Below are positions 25,431 to 33,867 of a stretch of DNA of 46,624 nt, one piece after another. The notes under the pieces were generated by a model. That model saw only the letters and a program-made list of their open reading frames with translations. It was not told the DNA's origin and did no database searches. Numbering within the stretch: the first letter of the stretch is position 1; each line of letters begins with the position of its first letter. The position numbers were made by a program, and so were the translations under genes. The stretch is from the NCBI GenBank assembly GCA_030151725.1, contig JASLDD010000140.1, positions 1 through 46,624 on the forward strand, given 5' to 3'. This DNA comes from Solirubrobacteraceae bacterium. Its GTDB lineage: Bacteria; Actinomycetota; Thermoleophilia; Solirubrobacterales; Solirubrobacteraceae.

Positions 25431-26000
25431 ATGCATGTACATCGACCATCGCCGGCAACGGCCATCTCGCTCGTGGCGATCTTCTTCGCGCTCGGTGGAA
25501 GCGCGATGGCGGCCCGTCATTACCTGATCACGAGCACCAGCCAGATCAAGCCGAGCGTCCTGAAGTCCCTACACGGTGCGCATGGAGCGCCGGGGCAACC
25601 TGGGCCGGCCGGGCAAGCAGGGCCTCAGGGCCCTCAGGGCACGCCCGGCCCACAGGGCGAACCGGGCCCGAGCGACGTCAGCTCGCTCACGATCATGCGC
25701 GCCCCCGACGTCAAAGTGGCGCCCGGCAAAGAAGGCACGTCGGTGGCCACGTGCCCTGCCGGCTCGCATGTGGTCAGCGGCGGTGAGTACACGGGCTTTG
25801 CCATCCGCAACGGCAGCGAAATGAGCGCCGATCACCAGAGCTGGATCGTGCTCGTTGACAATCTCTCAGGCGTTGAAACCAATCTCGAAGCAATCGCCTA
25901 TTGCGCGGCTACCGGCAAGGGGTGGCGGCGGGCACTCCCGGCGCAGCGCACGCGAGCGCACTCAGCCAGGCCCGGGCGCTGGCGCTGGCGCAGCGGCTAA
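25431..26000 (+). CDS. Collagen-like secreted or surface protein, C-terminus possibly frameshifted
   Basis: 189 residues. N-terminus MHVHRPSPATAISLVAIFFALGGSAMAA is a signal/anchor of a type frequent in Thermoleophilia. About 48-80 is a Gly-X-Y tract (GAPGQPGPAGQAGPQGPQ and so on), then a small beta domain with VATCPAGSHVVSGGEY and AIAYCAATGKG. After that the protein becomes Arg/Trp-rich (WRRALPAQRTRAHSARPGRWRW). One extra G in the run at 25919-25922 would instead give a tail with GVAAGTPGAAHASALSQARAL ending at 26032, which looks more natural. The true C-terminus is uncertain. Confidence 0.7.
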   Translation: MHVHRPSPATAISLVAIFFALGGSAMAARHYLITSTSQIKPSVLKSLHGAHGAPGQPGPAGQAGPQGPQGTPGPQGEPGPSDVSSLTIMRAPDVKVAPGKEGTSVATCPAGSHVVSGGEYTGFAIRNGSEMSADHQSWIVLVDNLSGVETNLEAIAYCAATGKGWRRALPAQRTRAHSARPGRWRWRSG

Positions 26001-26063
26001 GCCAGGAACGCCGGGCGCTCAGCCAGCGTTAGCTCGCGACCACAGCGACCCCGATTCACGAGG

Positions 26064-27878
26064 CTAACCCCCGTACATCCCCTCGATCGCCGATTCGTAC
26101 TTGTCGGCAATCGGTTTGCGCTTGAGCTTCATGGTCGGGGTCAGCTCATCGCCACCGGGCAGCCAGTCCCCCTCGACGACCTTGAACTTCTTGATCTGTT
26201 CCACGCGCGCCAGCTTGGCGTTGGCCCCGTCCACGCCCCGCTGAACCTCCGCAAGCACCCGCTCGTCGCCCGCCAGCGACTCAAGAGATGTGTCCTCGAT
26301 GCCTTCCTTGGCGGCCCACGCGGGCGCAAAGTCGGCGTCGAGCACCACCAGCGCCGTGTTGTAGGGACGGCGGTCGCCGATGCAGCACGCCTGACCGATC
26401 AGCGGCGAGGAGGTCTTCAGCGTGGCCTCGATGTTGGCCGGGGACATGTTCTTGCCGCCCGCGCTGATGATGAGCTCCTTCTTGCGATCCACGATCGTGA
26501 GGTAGCCGTCCTCATCGAAGGAGCCGATATCGCCCGTCCGCAGCCAGCCATCCTCCGTGAACGTCTCGCTGGTCTTCTCCGGCAGGTTGCGGTAGCCGAG
26601 CATCACCACTTCGGATTTGACGAGCACCTCGCCGTCTGTGTCGAGCTTGATCTGGACGCCCGGCGCAGGGGGTCCGACGGTGCCGATCTTGATCTTCTCG
26701 GGCGGGTTCACACTGCCGGCGCCACACGTCTCGCTCATGCCCCACAGCTCCGCCAAGGGCAGGCCGATGGCGTGGAAGAACTCGAGCACTTCCACCGGCG
26801 TGGGCGCCGCTCCCACGTTGATCGCCTCGACCTGATCCAGCCCGAGCATCGTCCGCACGCCGGCAAAGATCTCCGCATCCGCCTTGGCGACCTGCTCGGC
26901 AAGCTCCGCCGGCACCTGTTCGCCTGCCTGCTCCAGACGCACCTTGCGAATGCTTGCCGCCAGCGCCTCTTGCATCGCCTGGCCCTGCTCCTCAGGCTGC
27001 GCGGCGATCATCGTCTCAAGGCCCGCCTTCAGCTTCTCCCAAATGCGCGGCACCGCAAAGAACCAGCTGGGGCGTACTTCGGGCAGGTAGGAGAGGACCT
27101 GGCGCGGATCGTCGCAACATGTGATCTGCAGCCCGTAGACGATCGGCAGATAGTGGTGGGCGTTTCGCTCGGCCACGTGGGCGCTCGGTAGCCACGAGAT
27201 CACGCGCCCGTCCCTGGGGAACTGGATCAGCACGTCCAATCCCTCGACCGCCGCCAGCAGGTTGCGGTGGATCAGCTGCACGCCCTTGGGTGGACCTGTG
27301 GTCCCCGAGGTGTAGATCAGTGTGAGCACATCGCTCGGCTGAATCTGCGCCACCGATGCCGCCACATCAAAATCCGGGTTCGACCCCTCGACGTCCGCGA
27401 GCGCGAGCACGCCCTCAGGCGCCTCGCCGTCGATCACGATCACATGCTCCAGGCCCGGGAGCTCCTCTCTGGCCTCGAGAACCGTGGGCAAGTACTGCTG
27501 CTCGCACATCAGCACCTTGGCTTCGGCGTCGCTCACCAGGTAGCGGATCTGCTCGGGGGTGTAGGTGTTGTAGATCGAGAAAGGCGCCGCGCCTAGCATC
27601 ATCGCCGCCAGGTCGCAGAGGTGGAACTCGGGGCGATTGGAGAGCATCAGCGCGAGCGTGTCGCCGCGGCCGATGCCGAGCTCGGCCAAGCCACCGGCCA
27701 GCGCGTCGACGCGCTCGCGCAGCTCACCCCAGGTGATGGTGAAGGCGTCCTGCTTGGTGCGAATCGCGACCTCGTCCTCGCGATCGGCCGCCGTTATGCG
27801 GAAGGCCTCGGCGAGCGTGGCAGCGCGCGCAGCCGCTGGGCCCTCGGGCGTCGCCTTTTCGCTGACTGCCGCGTCCAT
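26064..27878 (-). CDS. fadD: Long-chain acyl-CoA synthetase (AMP-forming)
   Basis: 604 residues. AMP-binding motif LIYTSGTTGPPKGV, LAELWGMSET, the GWLRTGDIG hinge and DRKKELIISAGGKNMSP. These mark FadD15-like long-chain fatty-acid ligases of Actinobacteria, which activate fatty acids with ATP and CoA. ATG at 27878 with GGAGGAG upstream. Divergent from the FAD oxidoreductase. It has no membrane segment; likely cytosolic or membrane-associated. Confidence 0.9.
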   Translation of the reverse strand: MDAAVSEKATPEGPAAARAATLAEAFRITAADREDEVAIRTKQDAFTITWGELRERVDALAGGLAELGIGRGDTLALMLSNRPEFHLCDLAAMMLGAAPFSIYNTYTPEQIRYLVSDAEAKVLMCEQQYLPTVLEAREELPGLEHVIVIDGEAPEGVLALADVEGSNPDFDVAASVAQIQPSDVLTLIYTSGTTGPPKGVQLIHRNLLAAVEGLDVLIQFPRDGRVISWLPSAHVAERNAHHYLPIVYGLQITCCDDPRQVLSYLPEVRPSWFFAVPRIWEKLKAGLETMIAAQPEEQGQAMQEALAASIRKVRLEQAGEQVPAELAEQVAKADAEIFAGVRTMLGLDQVEAINVGAAPTPVEVLEFFHAIGLPLAELWGMSETCGAGSVNPPEKIKIGTVGPPAPGVQIKLDTDGEVLVKSEVVMLGYRNLPEKTSETFTEDGWLRTGDIGSFDEDGYLTIVDRKKELIISAGGKNMSPANIEATLKTSSPLIGQACCIGDRRPYNTALVVLDADFAPAWAAKEGIEDTSLESLAGDERVLAEVQRGVDGANAKLARVEQIKKFKVVEGDWLPGGDELTPTMKLKRKPIADKYESAIEGMYGG

Positions 27879-27972
27879 AGCAAGCTCCTCCCACTCACGA
27901 TTATCCCCACTCCTGACCCGAGCGGCCCGCAGCGATCATAGCCCTTTGCTCAACCATCTAGGCTCGGTGTCG

Positions 27973-29358
27973 GTGTCAACTTTGAGAACGGGTGAGCTGG
28001 GCTTTTGGTGGCGCTCGCTCGGCGGTCCTCCCACCCCTCGTGCGCCTCTGCCGGGCGCCACAGAAGCGGATGTCGCGATTGTTGGCGCGGGCTACACGGG
28101 GCTGTGGAGTGCCTACTACCTCAAGCGTGCCCAGCCATCGCTGCGCATTGTGGTGCTCGAGCGCGAGGTGGCGGGGTTTGGCGCTTCGGGACGCAACGGC
28201 GGTTGGGTCTCCGGCTTCTTTTCAGGACCGCCCCGTGTCTATGAGCGCCGCGATGGATCTGAGGGCTTCGCTGCCCTGCAGCGCGCCATGTTCGAGACGG
28301 TCGATGAGGTGGCAGCGGTGCTCGCCGAGCACGACATCGACGCCGACTTCACCAAGGGGGGCCATCTCGAGGTAGCTCTCAATCGCGCCCAGGAGCTCCA
28401 CCAGCGCGAGCACGTCGAGCTGGCGCGCCGTAGAGGCCTCGCCGATAGCGATCTGCAGTCGATCACGAGCGAGCAGCTAGCCGCTCGGGTTCACCTGCCG
28501 GGCAGCCCCAGCGCCACATTCTCACCGCACGTCGCCTGTATGCATCCGGCAAAGCTCCTACGCGGCCTCGCCAGCGCCGTGGAGGCACTCGGTGTGAGCA
28601 TCTATGAGGACACGCCCGTGAGCGAGATCGCTCCACACAATGCGACGACGCCGATGGGTGTGGTGAATGCGCGTTGGATCATCCGCGCGACCGAGGGCTA
28701 CACCGCCGACCTCACAGGACTGAAGCGCGCGCTCATGCCCATGAACAGCTCCATGATCGTCACTGAGCCGCTGGGCGAGGACGTGTGGGAGCAGATCGGC
28801 TGGTCGGGGCGCGAGACGATCAGCGACGGTGCTCACGCGTATGTGTACCTGCAGCGCACCGCCGACGGGCGCATCGCGATCGGGGGTCGGGGGGTGCCGT
28901 ACAGGTTCGCCTCGCGAACCGACGGCCGCGGCGATACCCACCCCGCGACCGTCGCGAGCCTGCGCGAGAAGCTCCATTCGTTGTTTCCAGCGACCCGCCA
29001 CGCCCAGCTCGACCACGCCTGGTCGGGCGTGCTGGGGGTGCCGCGCGACTGGTGCATGTCGGTCGAGGCCGACCCGCGCACGGGCCTTGCGTGGGCGGGG
29101 GGCTATGTCGGCGAGGGAGTCGCCGCGGCCAATCTCGCCGGGAGGACCCTCCGCGATCTGATCCTCGACCGGGCAAGCGCCCTGACGGCGCTTCCCTGGG
29201 TGGGACGCCACCCTCGGCGCTGGGAGCCCGAGCCGCTGCGCTGGGCGGCGATCCACGCCGTCTACTCGCTCTACCGTCGCGCCGACCGCCACGAGCAGCG
29301 CACTGGCAAGCCCTCGCGTTTGGGACGCCTCGTGGACAAGGTCTCGGGGCGCCACTGA
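27973..29358 (+). CDS. FAD-dependent amine/amino-acid oxidoreductase (DAO family)
   Basis: 461 residues. Dinucleotide-binding DVAIVGAGYTGLWSAYYLKR (about 32-51), VVLEREVAGFGASGRNGG (about 58-75), and the C-terminal FAD contact GLAWAGGYVGEGVAAANLAGR. Resembles gamma-glutamylputrescine oxidase/DadA-type enzymes that deaminate secondary or primary amines. GTG at 27973 is chosen by protein start; GTG at 27967 or TTG at 27982 are possible and no clear ribosome site is seen. Followed by the enoyl-CoA hydratase gene after 32 bases. Confidence 0.85.
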   Translation: MSTLRTGELGFWWRSLGGPPTPRAPLPGATEADVAIVGAGYTGLWSAYYLKRAQPSLRIVVLEREVAGFGASGRNGGWVSGFFSGPPRVYERRDGSEGFAALQRAMFETVDEVAAVLAEHDIDADFTKGGHLEVALNRAQELHQREHVELARRRGLADSDLQSITSEQLAARVHLPGSPSATFSPHVACMHPAKLLRGLASAVEALGVSIYEDTPVSEIAPHNATTPMGVVNARWIIRATEGYTADLTGLKRALMPMNSSMIVTEPLGEDVWEQIGWSGRETISDGAHAYVYLQRTADGRIAIGGRGVPYRFASRTDGRGDTHPATVASLREKLHSLFPATRHAQLDHAWSGVLGVPRDWCMSVEADPRTGLAWAGGYVGEGVAAANLAGRTLRDLILDRASALTALPWVGRHPRRWEPEPLRWAAIHAVYSLYRRADRHEQRTGKPSRLGRLVDKVSGRH

Positions 29359-29390
29359 TACTGCCAACAACCGAACCTGAGGAGAGACCG

Positions 29391-30296
29391 ATGCAGACGC
29401 CGTTTACGACACTGCTCTACGACACCGATGAGGCGATTGCGACGATCACGCTCAACCGGCCCGAGCAACTCAACACGATCGTGCCCCCCATGCCCGAGGA
29501 GCTGGAGGCGGCAGTGCACCTGGCGACAGCCGACAACGACATCAAGGTGATCGTGCTGCGCGGCGCCGGGCGGGCGTTCTGCGCAGGCTTTGACTTCGGC
29601 GAGGGCTTTCACCAGTGGGACGAGCAGCTGACGAGCGATGGCGTCTGGGATCCCGGCAAGGACTTCACGTATGCGACCTCGCAGAGCCTTGGTGCGGTGC
29701 CGCGCTTCATGAGCCTGTGGCGCTCTCCCAAGCCTGTCATCGCCCAGGTGCACGGCTGGTGCGTGGGCGGCGGGAGCGATCTGGCGCTGTGCGCGGATCT
29801 GGTGATAGCGAGTGAGGATGCGCGCATCGGCACCCCCTACTCGCGCATGTGGGGCTGCTACCTGACAGGCATGTGGCTGTATCGTCTGGGTCTCACCAAG
29901 GCGAAGGAATACGCGCTCACGGGCCGTCCGCTGTCGGGCCTGGAAGCGGTGGACGCCGGGCTGATCAACGCAGCTGTGCCGTTTGCGCAACTGGAGAGCG
30001 AGGTCGGCGAGCGCGCCCAGGCGCTTGCCAAGATTCCCTCCTCGCAGTTGAGTGCCATGAAGCTGATCGTCAACCAGGCCTACGAGAACATGGGACTGGC
30101 ATCCACGCAAACCTTGGGCCCCGTCCTTGACGGCCTCATGCGCAACACCCCCGACGCCCACCGGTTCATCGAGCTGGCCGAGCGCGAGGGCGTGGGGAGC
30201 GCTGTCGCCCAGCGCGACGGTAACTTCGGCGACTACAGCCAGGCGCCCTCCTCGGGAAAGCCCGATCCAGGCAACATGATCAGGCCGGGGGTCTAG
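29391..30296 (+). CDS. Enoyl-CoA hydratase/isomerase family protein
   Basis: 301 residues of the crotonase fold: IATITLNRPEQLNTI, VIVLRGAGRAFCAGFDF (oxyanion hole), AQVHGWCVGGGSDLALCADLVIAS, and a long C-terminal region. The catalytic glutamates of classical hydratase are not obvious: the segment reads SEDARIGTPYSRMWGCY, so another reaction is possible. ATG at 29391 follows GAGGAGAG. The TAG stop (30294-30296) lies inside the left inverted repeat of the element at 30293-30465, so insertion may have set the C-terminus. Confidence 0.85.
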   Translation: MQTPFTTLLYDTDEAIATITLNRPEQLNTIVPPMPEELEAAVHLATADNDIKVIVLRGAGRAFCAGFDFGEGFHQWDEQLTSDGVWDPGKDFTYATSQSLGAVPRFMSLWRSPKPVIAQVHGWCVGGGSDLALCADLVIASEDARIGTPYSRMWGCYLTGMWLYRLGLTKAKEYALTGRPLSGLEAVDAGLINAAVPFAQLESEVGERAQALAKIPSSQLSAMKLIVNQAYENMGLASTQTLGPVLDGLMRNTPDAHRFIELAEREGVGSAVAQRDGNFGDYSQAPSSGKPDPGNMIRPGV

Positions 30297-30465
30297 ATGA
30301 TTGATTCCACGGCTATGCACCGCCGGATGGCACGTCTGGCCTTCGCCGGCCTGCGTCCTCGGCCTCGACCTTGCCACCAGCAAGGCCTTCGGCCTGCGTC
30401 CTTGGGGCGGCTCGACCATCCGCACCACCGGAACACGGCACATCCCCGTGGAATCAATCATCTAG
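30293..30465. mobile_element. 173-bp fold-back (MITE-like) element with 20-bp perfect terminal inverted repeats
   Basis: CTAGATGATTGATTCCACGG (30293-30312) is repeated in exact inverse at 30446-30465. At the centre CTTGC-CACCA-GCAAG (30370-30384) forms a hairpin on the dyad axis. Two direct repeats flank it: GGCCTTC..GGCCTGCGTCCT at 30338-30362 and 30384-30405, each followed by CTCGACC. TCTAGCG is repeated at 30461 and 30471 at the right edge. No transposase is encoded. Confidence 0.6.
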
Positions 30466-30506
30466 CGCGATCTAGCGGGTGGGCATACGACGGGGCAGTC
30501 TCTGGA

Positions 30507-30609
30507 CCCGCCTGTTGGCGGCCCTCCCCCTGAGCAACGAGAAAGCATCAAACGACCGCCCCCGCACCCACAGGCGGGATCGCGTACCGATACGACGGCC
30601 CAGCCGTCG
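30507..30609. other. Inverted repeats in the 30466-30681 gap
   Basis: CCCGCCTGT (30507-30515) pairs with ACAGGCGGG (30570-30578), and CGACGGC-CCA-GCCGTCG (30593-30609) is a perfect short hairpin. They lie downstream of the BKACE gene read on the minus strand and could end its transcript. No gene is supported in the gap. Confidence 0.35.
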
Positions 30610-30681
30610 CTGTTCGCACTGCATGACTAATGTCTACGCAGGAGTCCGTATGTTGGATCACCCCTGAGAACAAAAAAGACG

Positions 30682-31377
30682 CTAATTCGCGAGGATCGCC
30701 ACGGCCTCGGCCACCAGTTCGGCATTACCGGCTGCCACGCGACCGTCGGGCATCACCAGGACGTCCTCCAGGCCAACCCTCACATCGTGACCTGCCGCAC
30801 ACGCCGCCGCGATCACCTCCCAGGTGCGCGGGCCGAATCCGTGCCACAGCTGAACCACGTCATCGGGGATCAGCTCTGCGACCGCGCGCGCCTCATCGTC
30901 ACCGCCGTCGACCTCCACCAGCGCCCGAAGGACACGATGAACGAATGCGCTGCTGGAGAACTCGAGCGCCTCCTCACGGTTGGAGAGCCCCACCTCGATG
31001 CCAACCCCAGCATGCAGGGCGGCGCGAGCGATTCCGGCCCATCCGGCCTCTCCCACATTCACAGACACAAAGTCCGGCACCTCTCGCCAACGCGCAATTG
31101 CCGCCACCCGAGCAAAGGGATCGGGATCGATGAACGCAGCCGTCGAGAGTCCGATTGGCAACCCCGGAGCCTTGGCCCTGATGGCGAGCACCGCTGCGTC
31201 ACAAGCCGCGGCGTCGAGGGTTTGGATCCCGTTGCTGTCGCGCGGATGCACATGCACGGCAAAAGCACCGGCATCGCGCGCAGCGAGCGCATCCAGCGCC
31301 AGCTCCTGCGGACTCACCGGCACCGCCGGATGCTCCGCTCGTGTGCGCCCTCCATTTAGACATGCCTTCACCGCCAT
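30682..31377 (-). CDS. Beta-keto acid cleavage enzyme (BKACE, DUF849 family)
   Basis: 231 residues. Zinc-dependent TIM-barrel enzyme that condenses a beta-keto acid with acetyl-CoA and cleaves it. Seen: KACLNGGRTRAEHPAVP, ALAARDAGAFAVHVHPRDSNG with the HVH zinc pair, VSVNVGEAGW and VRVGLEDV. Shorter than typical 270-310-residue BKACE because some loops are missing. Start ATG at 31377. Substrate unknown; its neighbours (acyl-CoA ligase, amine oxidase, hydratase) suggest an amino-acid or amine degradation pathway. Confidence 0.82.
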   Translation of the reverse strand: MAVKACLNGGRTRAEHPAVPVSPQELALDALAARDAGAFAVHVHPRDSNGIQTLDAAACDAAVLAIRAKAPGLPIGLSTAAFIDPDPFARVAAIARWREVPDFVSVNVGEAGWAGIARAALHAGVGIEVGLSNREEALEFSSSAFVHRVLRALVEVDGGDDEARAVAELIPDDVVQLWHGFGPRTWEVIAAACAAGHDVRVGLEDVLVMPDGRVAAGNAELVAEAVAILAN

Positions 31378-31386
31378 GCCACCACG

Positions 31387-31569
31387 CTAGGCGATCGGTG
31401 AGCACCTCGGATCGCCAGCCGACGTCGCGATGGGAATGTAGAGGACTTCATCGTCGCCCTCATCGACGAGGAAAACGGGCGTCCGCGACGGAGAGCGGCA
31501 CTCGGCTTGCGGGTGGGACAGAGCGGTGTTCGTCACTGCGCTGACGGACATGATGATCAGGAGTGCCAT
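31387..31569 (-). CDS. 60-residue ORF overlapping the diguanylate cyclase end
   Basis: ATG at 31569 overlaps the end of the GGDEF gene by 13 bases, which would allow coupled translation. The peptide has a short hydrophobic start (MALLIIMSVSAV), then a polar body with EGDDEVLYIPIATSAG. No family recognised and no clear Shine-Dalgarno; may be a small real gene or chance. Confidence 0.35.
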   Translation of the reverse strand: MALLIIMSVSAVTNTALSHPQAECRSPSRTPVFLVDEGDDEVLYIPIATSAGDPRCSPIA

Positions 31570-32663
31570 CCTGCAGTTCCACGCTCCCCAGGACCGAAGG
31601 AGCGTCGTTTGTTGCCGCGGCTCGCGATCATCGCGTCGTCAGCACGGCCTATGAGCATTTCAAGCGTGTCCTCGGGAGTGCGCTCGGCGACGCCAATGGA
31701 GATCGTCGCGCCGGGAATCGCCGCGCTCAGGCGAGCGGATATTCGCTCGAAGCGAGCGAGGATGCCGTCCATTCCGTCGCCCGCGATCGAGCATATGAAC
31801 TCGTCCCCTCCAAAGCGGAGGATCAGGTCATACGAGCGGAACTCCTCAGTGACGCAGCGAACGACGGCTCTGAGCAGATCGTCGCCGGCGCCATGACCAC
31901 TGCTGTCATTGACGTGCTTGAGGCAGTCGACGTCTATGAACACCACTGTCAGCTGCTCTTTGGTGCGACCGGTGCGGTCGATCTCTCGTTGGAGGGCCAT
32001 CAGGCCCACGCGCCGACGCAGCGCCCCCGTCAGCTCGTCCACTTCGGCGCCGGCGAGTTCAGTGGAGTAGCTCATCCGGTCCAGTGCCGCCAGCTCCCGA
32101 TCGCTTGCCGCGTGAGCTCGATCTTCAGCGGCCGCTTTGCGCTGAGCTGCTGCAAGAGCCCGTGCGCGCGCCGCCAACCGACGCTGGTGGGCGACCCGCA
32201 GGACACCGTTGCCATCGTTCCGCTCATGTCCGTTGCCATCGAGCTGCCGTCGTTCCAGCCGTTCGATCTCCTCATCGAGCGCTGATGCGAGTTCGTCGCG
32301 GGCCTCGCTGGCGAGGTCGCGAGCAGCCGAAAGCTGGTCGCGTTGGCGCGCCACCCGATCACGCGCTACAGCCGTATGGATACGTGCGTCGCTGGCGGCG
32401 TCTCGCTCGAGCGCACTGGCAGCACGCATGAGACGTGTGTGCTCGTAGCGAGACCGGATCTCCATGTCTACCTCGGGAGCCTTGCTCGAGCACTGATCGA
32501 TTTCGGCGGCCTCCTGATCGTGATCGGCGGCCATCTGATCGCGCTGGGCGCTCAATTGATCTGATTCCGAGTGCGTTTGATCGACATCGGCAGCATCCTG
32601 TTGGGTATCGGCGACATCCTGATCGAGCTCAGACAATGAGCGTTGGCTCTCCGCTGGGCTCAT
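31557..32663 (-). CDS. Diguanylate cyclase with long heptad-like N-terminus
   Basis: 368 residues. C-terminal GGDEF domain (about 210-355): GGDEF at 285-289 in RFGGDEF, so the active site is intact, with RSYD (276-279) five residues earlier as the inhibitory I-site. Makes c-di-GMP from GTP. Residues 1-60 carry repeated DQ units (DQDVADTQQDAADVDQ, SDQLSAQRDQMAADHDQ), followed by a charged coiled coil to about 205. No membrane segment, so a cytosolic multimer is likely. ATG at 32663 preferred; GTG at 32669 is also possible. Base composition is less GC-rich than the flanking core genes. Confidence 0.88.
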   Translation of the reverse strand: MSPAESQRSLSELDQDVADTQQDAADVDQTHSESDQLSAQRDQMAADHDQEAAEIDQCSSKAPEVDMEIRSRYEHTRLMRAASALERDAASDARIHTAVARDRVARQRDQLSAARDLASEARDELASALDEEIERLERRQLDGNGHERNDGNGVLRVAHQRRLAARARALAAAQRKAAAEDRAHAASDRELAALDRMSYSTELAGAEVDELTGALRRRVGLMALQREIDRTGRTKEQLTVVFIDVDCLKHVNDSSGHGAGDDLLRAVVRCVTEEFRSYDLILRFGGDEFICSIAGDGMDGILARFERISARLSAAIPGATISIGVAERTPEDTLEMLIGRADDAMIASRGNKRRSFGPGERGTAGWHS

Positions 32664-33012
32664 GCACACCCCCGGTTCCGGAGCCGGCGCGCCGGCGTGT
32701 CCCGCACCACATCAGTCGTCGAGGCATGAGGACCAGGCAACGATCCTCGACGATATGCACGGTTGGCCGCGCGAGCACCACATCCTCCCGCCCAGGCGCC
32801 GTTGCCGACGCTTTCACGGCTGAGCCGGCGCCGGCATCTGGAAGCTGGACCGTAAGCGCCCGCTCCTGCGTCGCACGGGAACCGGGCGGCCACTCAGCCG
32901 ACCAACCCAAGAGAGCGAACCTGCTGGGACAACCTTTGCCTCCAGACCTAGAGAGCCCTGCCACCAACGTCACCAAGGTCTGGAGCAACGCGTTCCCAAC
33001 TATATCATTCAT
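32629..33012 (-). CDS. Possible 127-residue ORF in the gap before the diguanylate cyclase
   Basis: Open frame from ATG at 33012 to TGA at 32629, overlapping the start of the GGDEF gene. The second half (ALTVQLPDAGAGSAV, APGREDVVLARPTVHIVED, RCLVLMPRR) reads like a real beta-rich protein, while the first part is less convincing. The ATG is 13 bases after GGAG. No family recognised. It is the only coding candidate in the 390-bp gap 32664-33055. Confidence 0.3.
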   Translation of the reverse strand: MNDIVGNALLQTLVTLVAGLSRSGGKGCPSRFALLGWSAEWPPGSRATQERALTVQLPDAGAGSAVKASATAPGREDVVLARPTVHIVEDRCLVLMPRRLMWCGTRRRAGSGTGGVHEPSGEPTLIV

Positions 33013-33055
33013 TACGTTTTTTGGACTCCGGCCTTTCACCGGCGCCCCCGTGTCG

Positions 33056-33796
33056 CTAGTACGAACCCGGAGGAAGCAGCCCGAGGAGCTCACGGACGTC
33101 CAGCTGGTGCTCGACAACTTCGCGTGCCACATCGCTGAGCCGGCGGTTGTGCGCGCGGCAGTACGTGCGAACGCAGACGAACGCCGTATCGACGCTGACA
33201 TGAGCACGCTCGGCAAGCACGCCCTTAGCCTGCTCGATCAGCACGCGGCTGTCGAGGGCACCCTGGAGCTGCTCGACCACGCCCCGCGTCTCGCGTATGG
33301 AGCGCTCCTGTAGAAGCGCCACGGCAGCGATGTCGGCCATGCCTTGACCGAGCGGGACATCGCGCTCAGCAATCCGGCCCATCTCCGTGCTGAAGAGATT
33401 GAGTGCTCCGATCGTCTCTCCACGAACTCGCATGGGGATCGCGTGAACGGAGGCTATGCCCCTGTCGACGGCAGCCTGTGCGAAGCTAGGCCAACGGTCA
33501 CGCTCCCCGGCCAGGTTCTCGCTGACGACCAGCTGCGAGCCTCTGAAGCAATCGAAGCAAGGTCCTTCCTCGTTCTGGGACTGCAACAGCTCGAGGGCCT
33601 CCGAGCGCTCGCTCGAGGAGGCCATCACCTGTAGTCTGCCGGCGGGGTTCGCGAGCAGCAATCCGACCTCGGCGCAGCCCAGCAGGTCCATGCTGCGCTG
33701 GACCAAACGATGCAGAAAGTCGATCACGTCGAAGTCGTCGACCATCGTGTCGGCCAACTCGACGAAGGTTGCCACGATCTGTTCTTCGCGAGTCAT
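33056..33796 (-). CDS. GAF-ANTAR transcription antitermination regulator 1
   Basis: 246 residues. GAF domain about 20-165 (GCAEVGLLLANPAGRLQVMASSSE, EGPCFDCFRGSQLVVSENL, VHAIPMRVRGETIGALNLFS) and a C-terminal ANTAR RNA-binding domain about 180-235 (LQGALDSRVLIEQAKGVLAERAHVSVDTAFVCVRTYCR). This family senses a small ligand or redox state and prevents termination at paired RNA hairpins. A second such gene lies 71 bases upstream. Target transcripts are unknown. Confidence 0.9.
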   Translation of the reverse strand: MTREEQIVATFVELADTMVDDFDVIDFLHRLVQRSMDLLGCAEVGLLLANPAGRLQVMASSSERSEALELLQSQNEEGPCFDCFRGSQLVVSENLAGERDRWPSFAQAAVDRGIASVHAIPMRVRGETIGALNLFSTEMGRIAERDVPLGQGMADIAAVALLQERSIRETRGVVEQLQGALDSRVLIEQAKGVLAERAHVSVDTAFVCVRTYCRAHNRRLSDVAREVVEHQLDVRELLGLLPPGSY

Positions 33797-33867
33797 GATT
33801 CCCTCAGTTCTCCCAAGTCCGAAATACGGAATATCCTCATTATGCGCCGCGCGTCGGACTCAGGTCG

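Noticed and set aside
30297..30533. 78-codon ORF starting in the fold-back element
   Set aside because: Composition is not protein-like and the start is part of a repeat present on both strands.
30660..30690. Rho-independent terminator of the BKACE gene (T run on the minus strand)
   Set aside because: The stem before the T run is only three base pairs.
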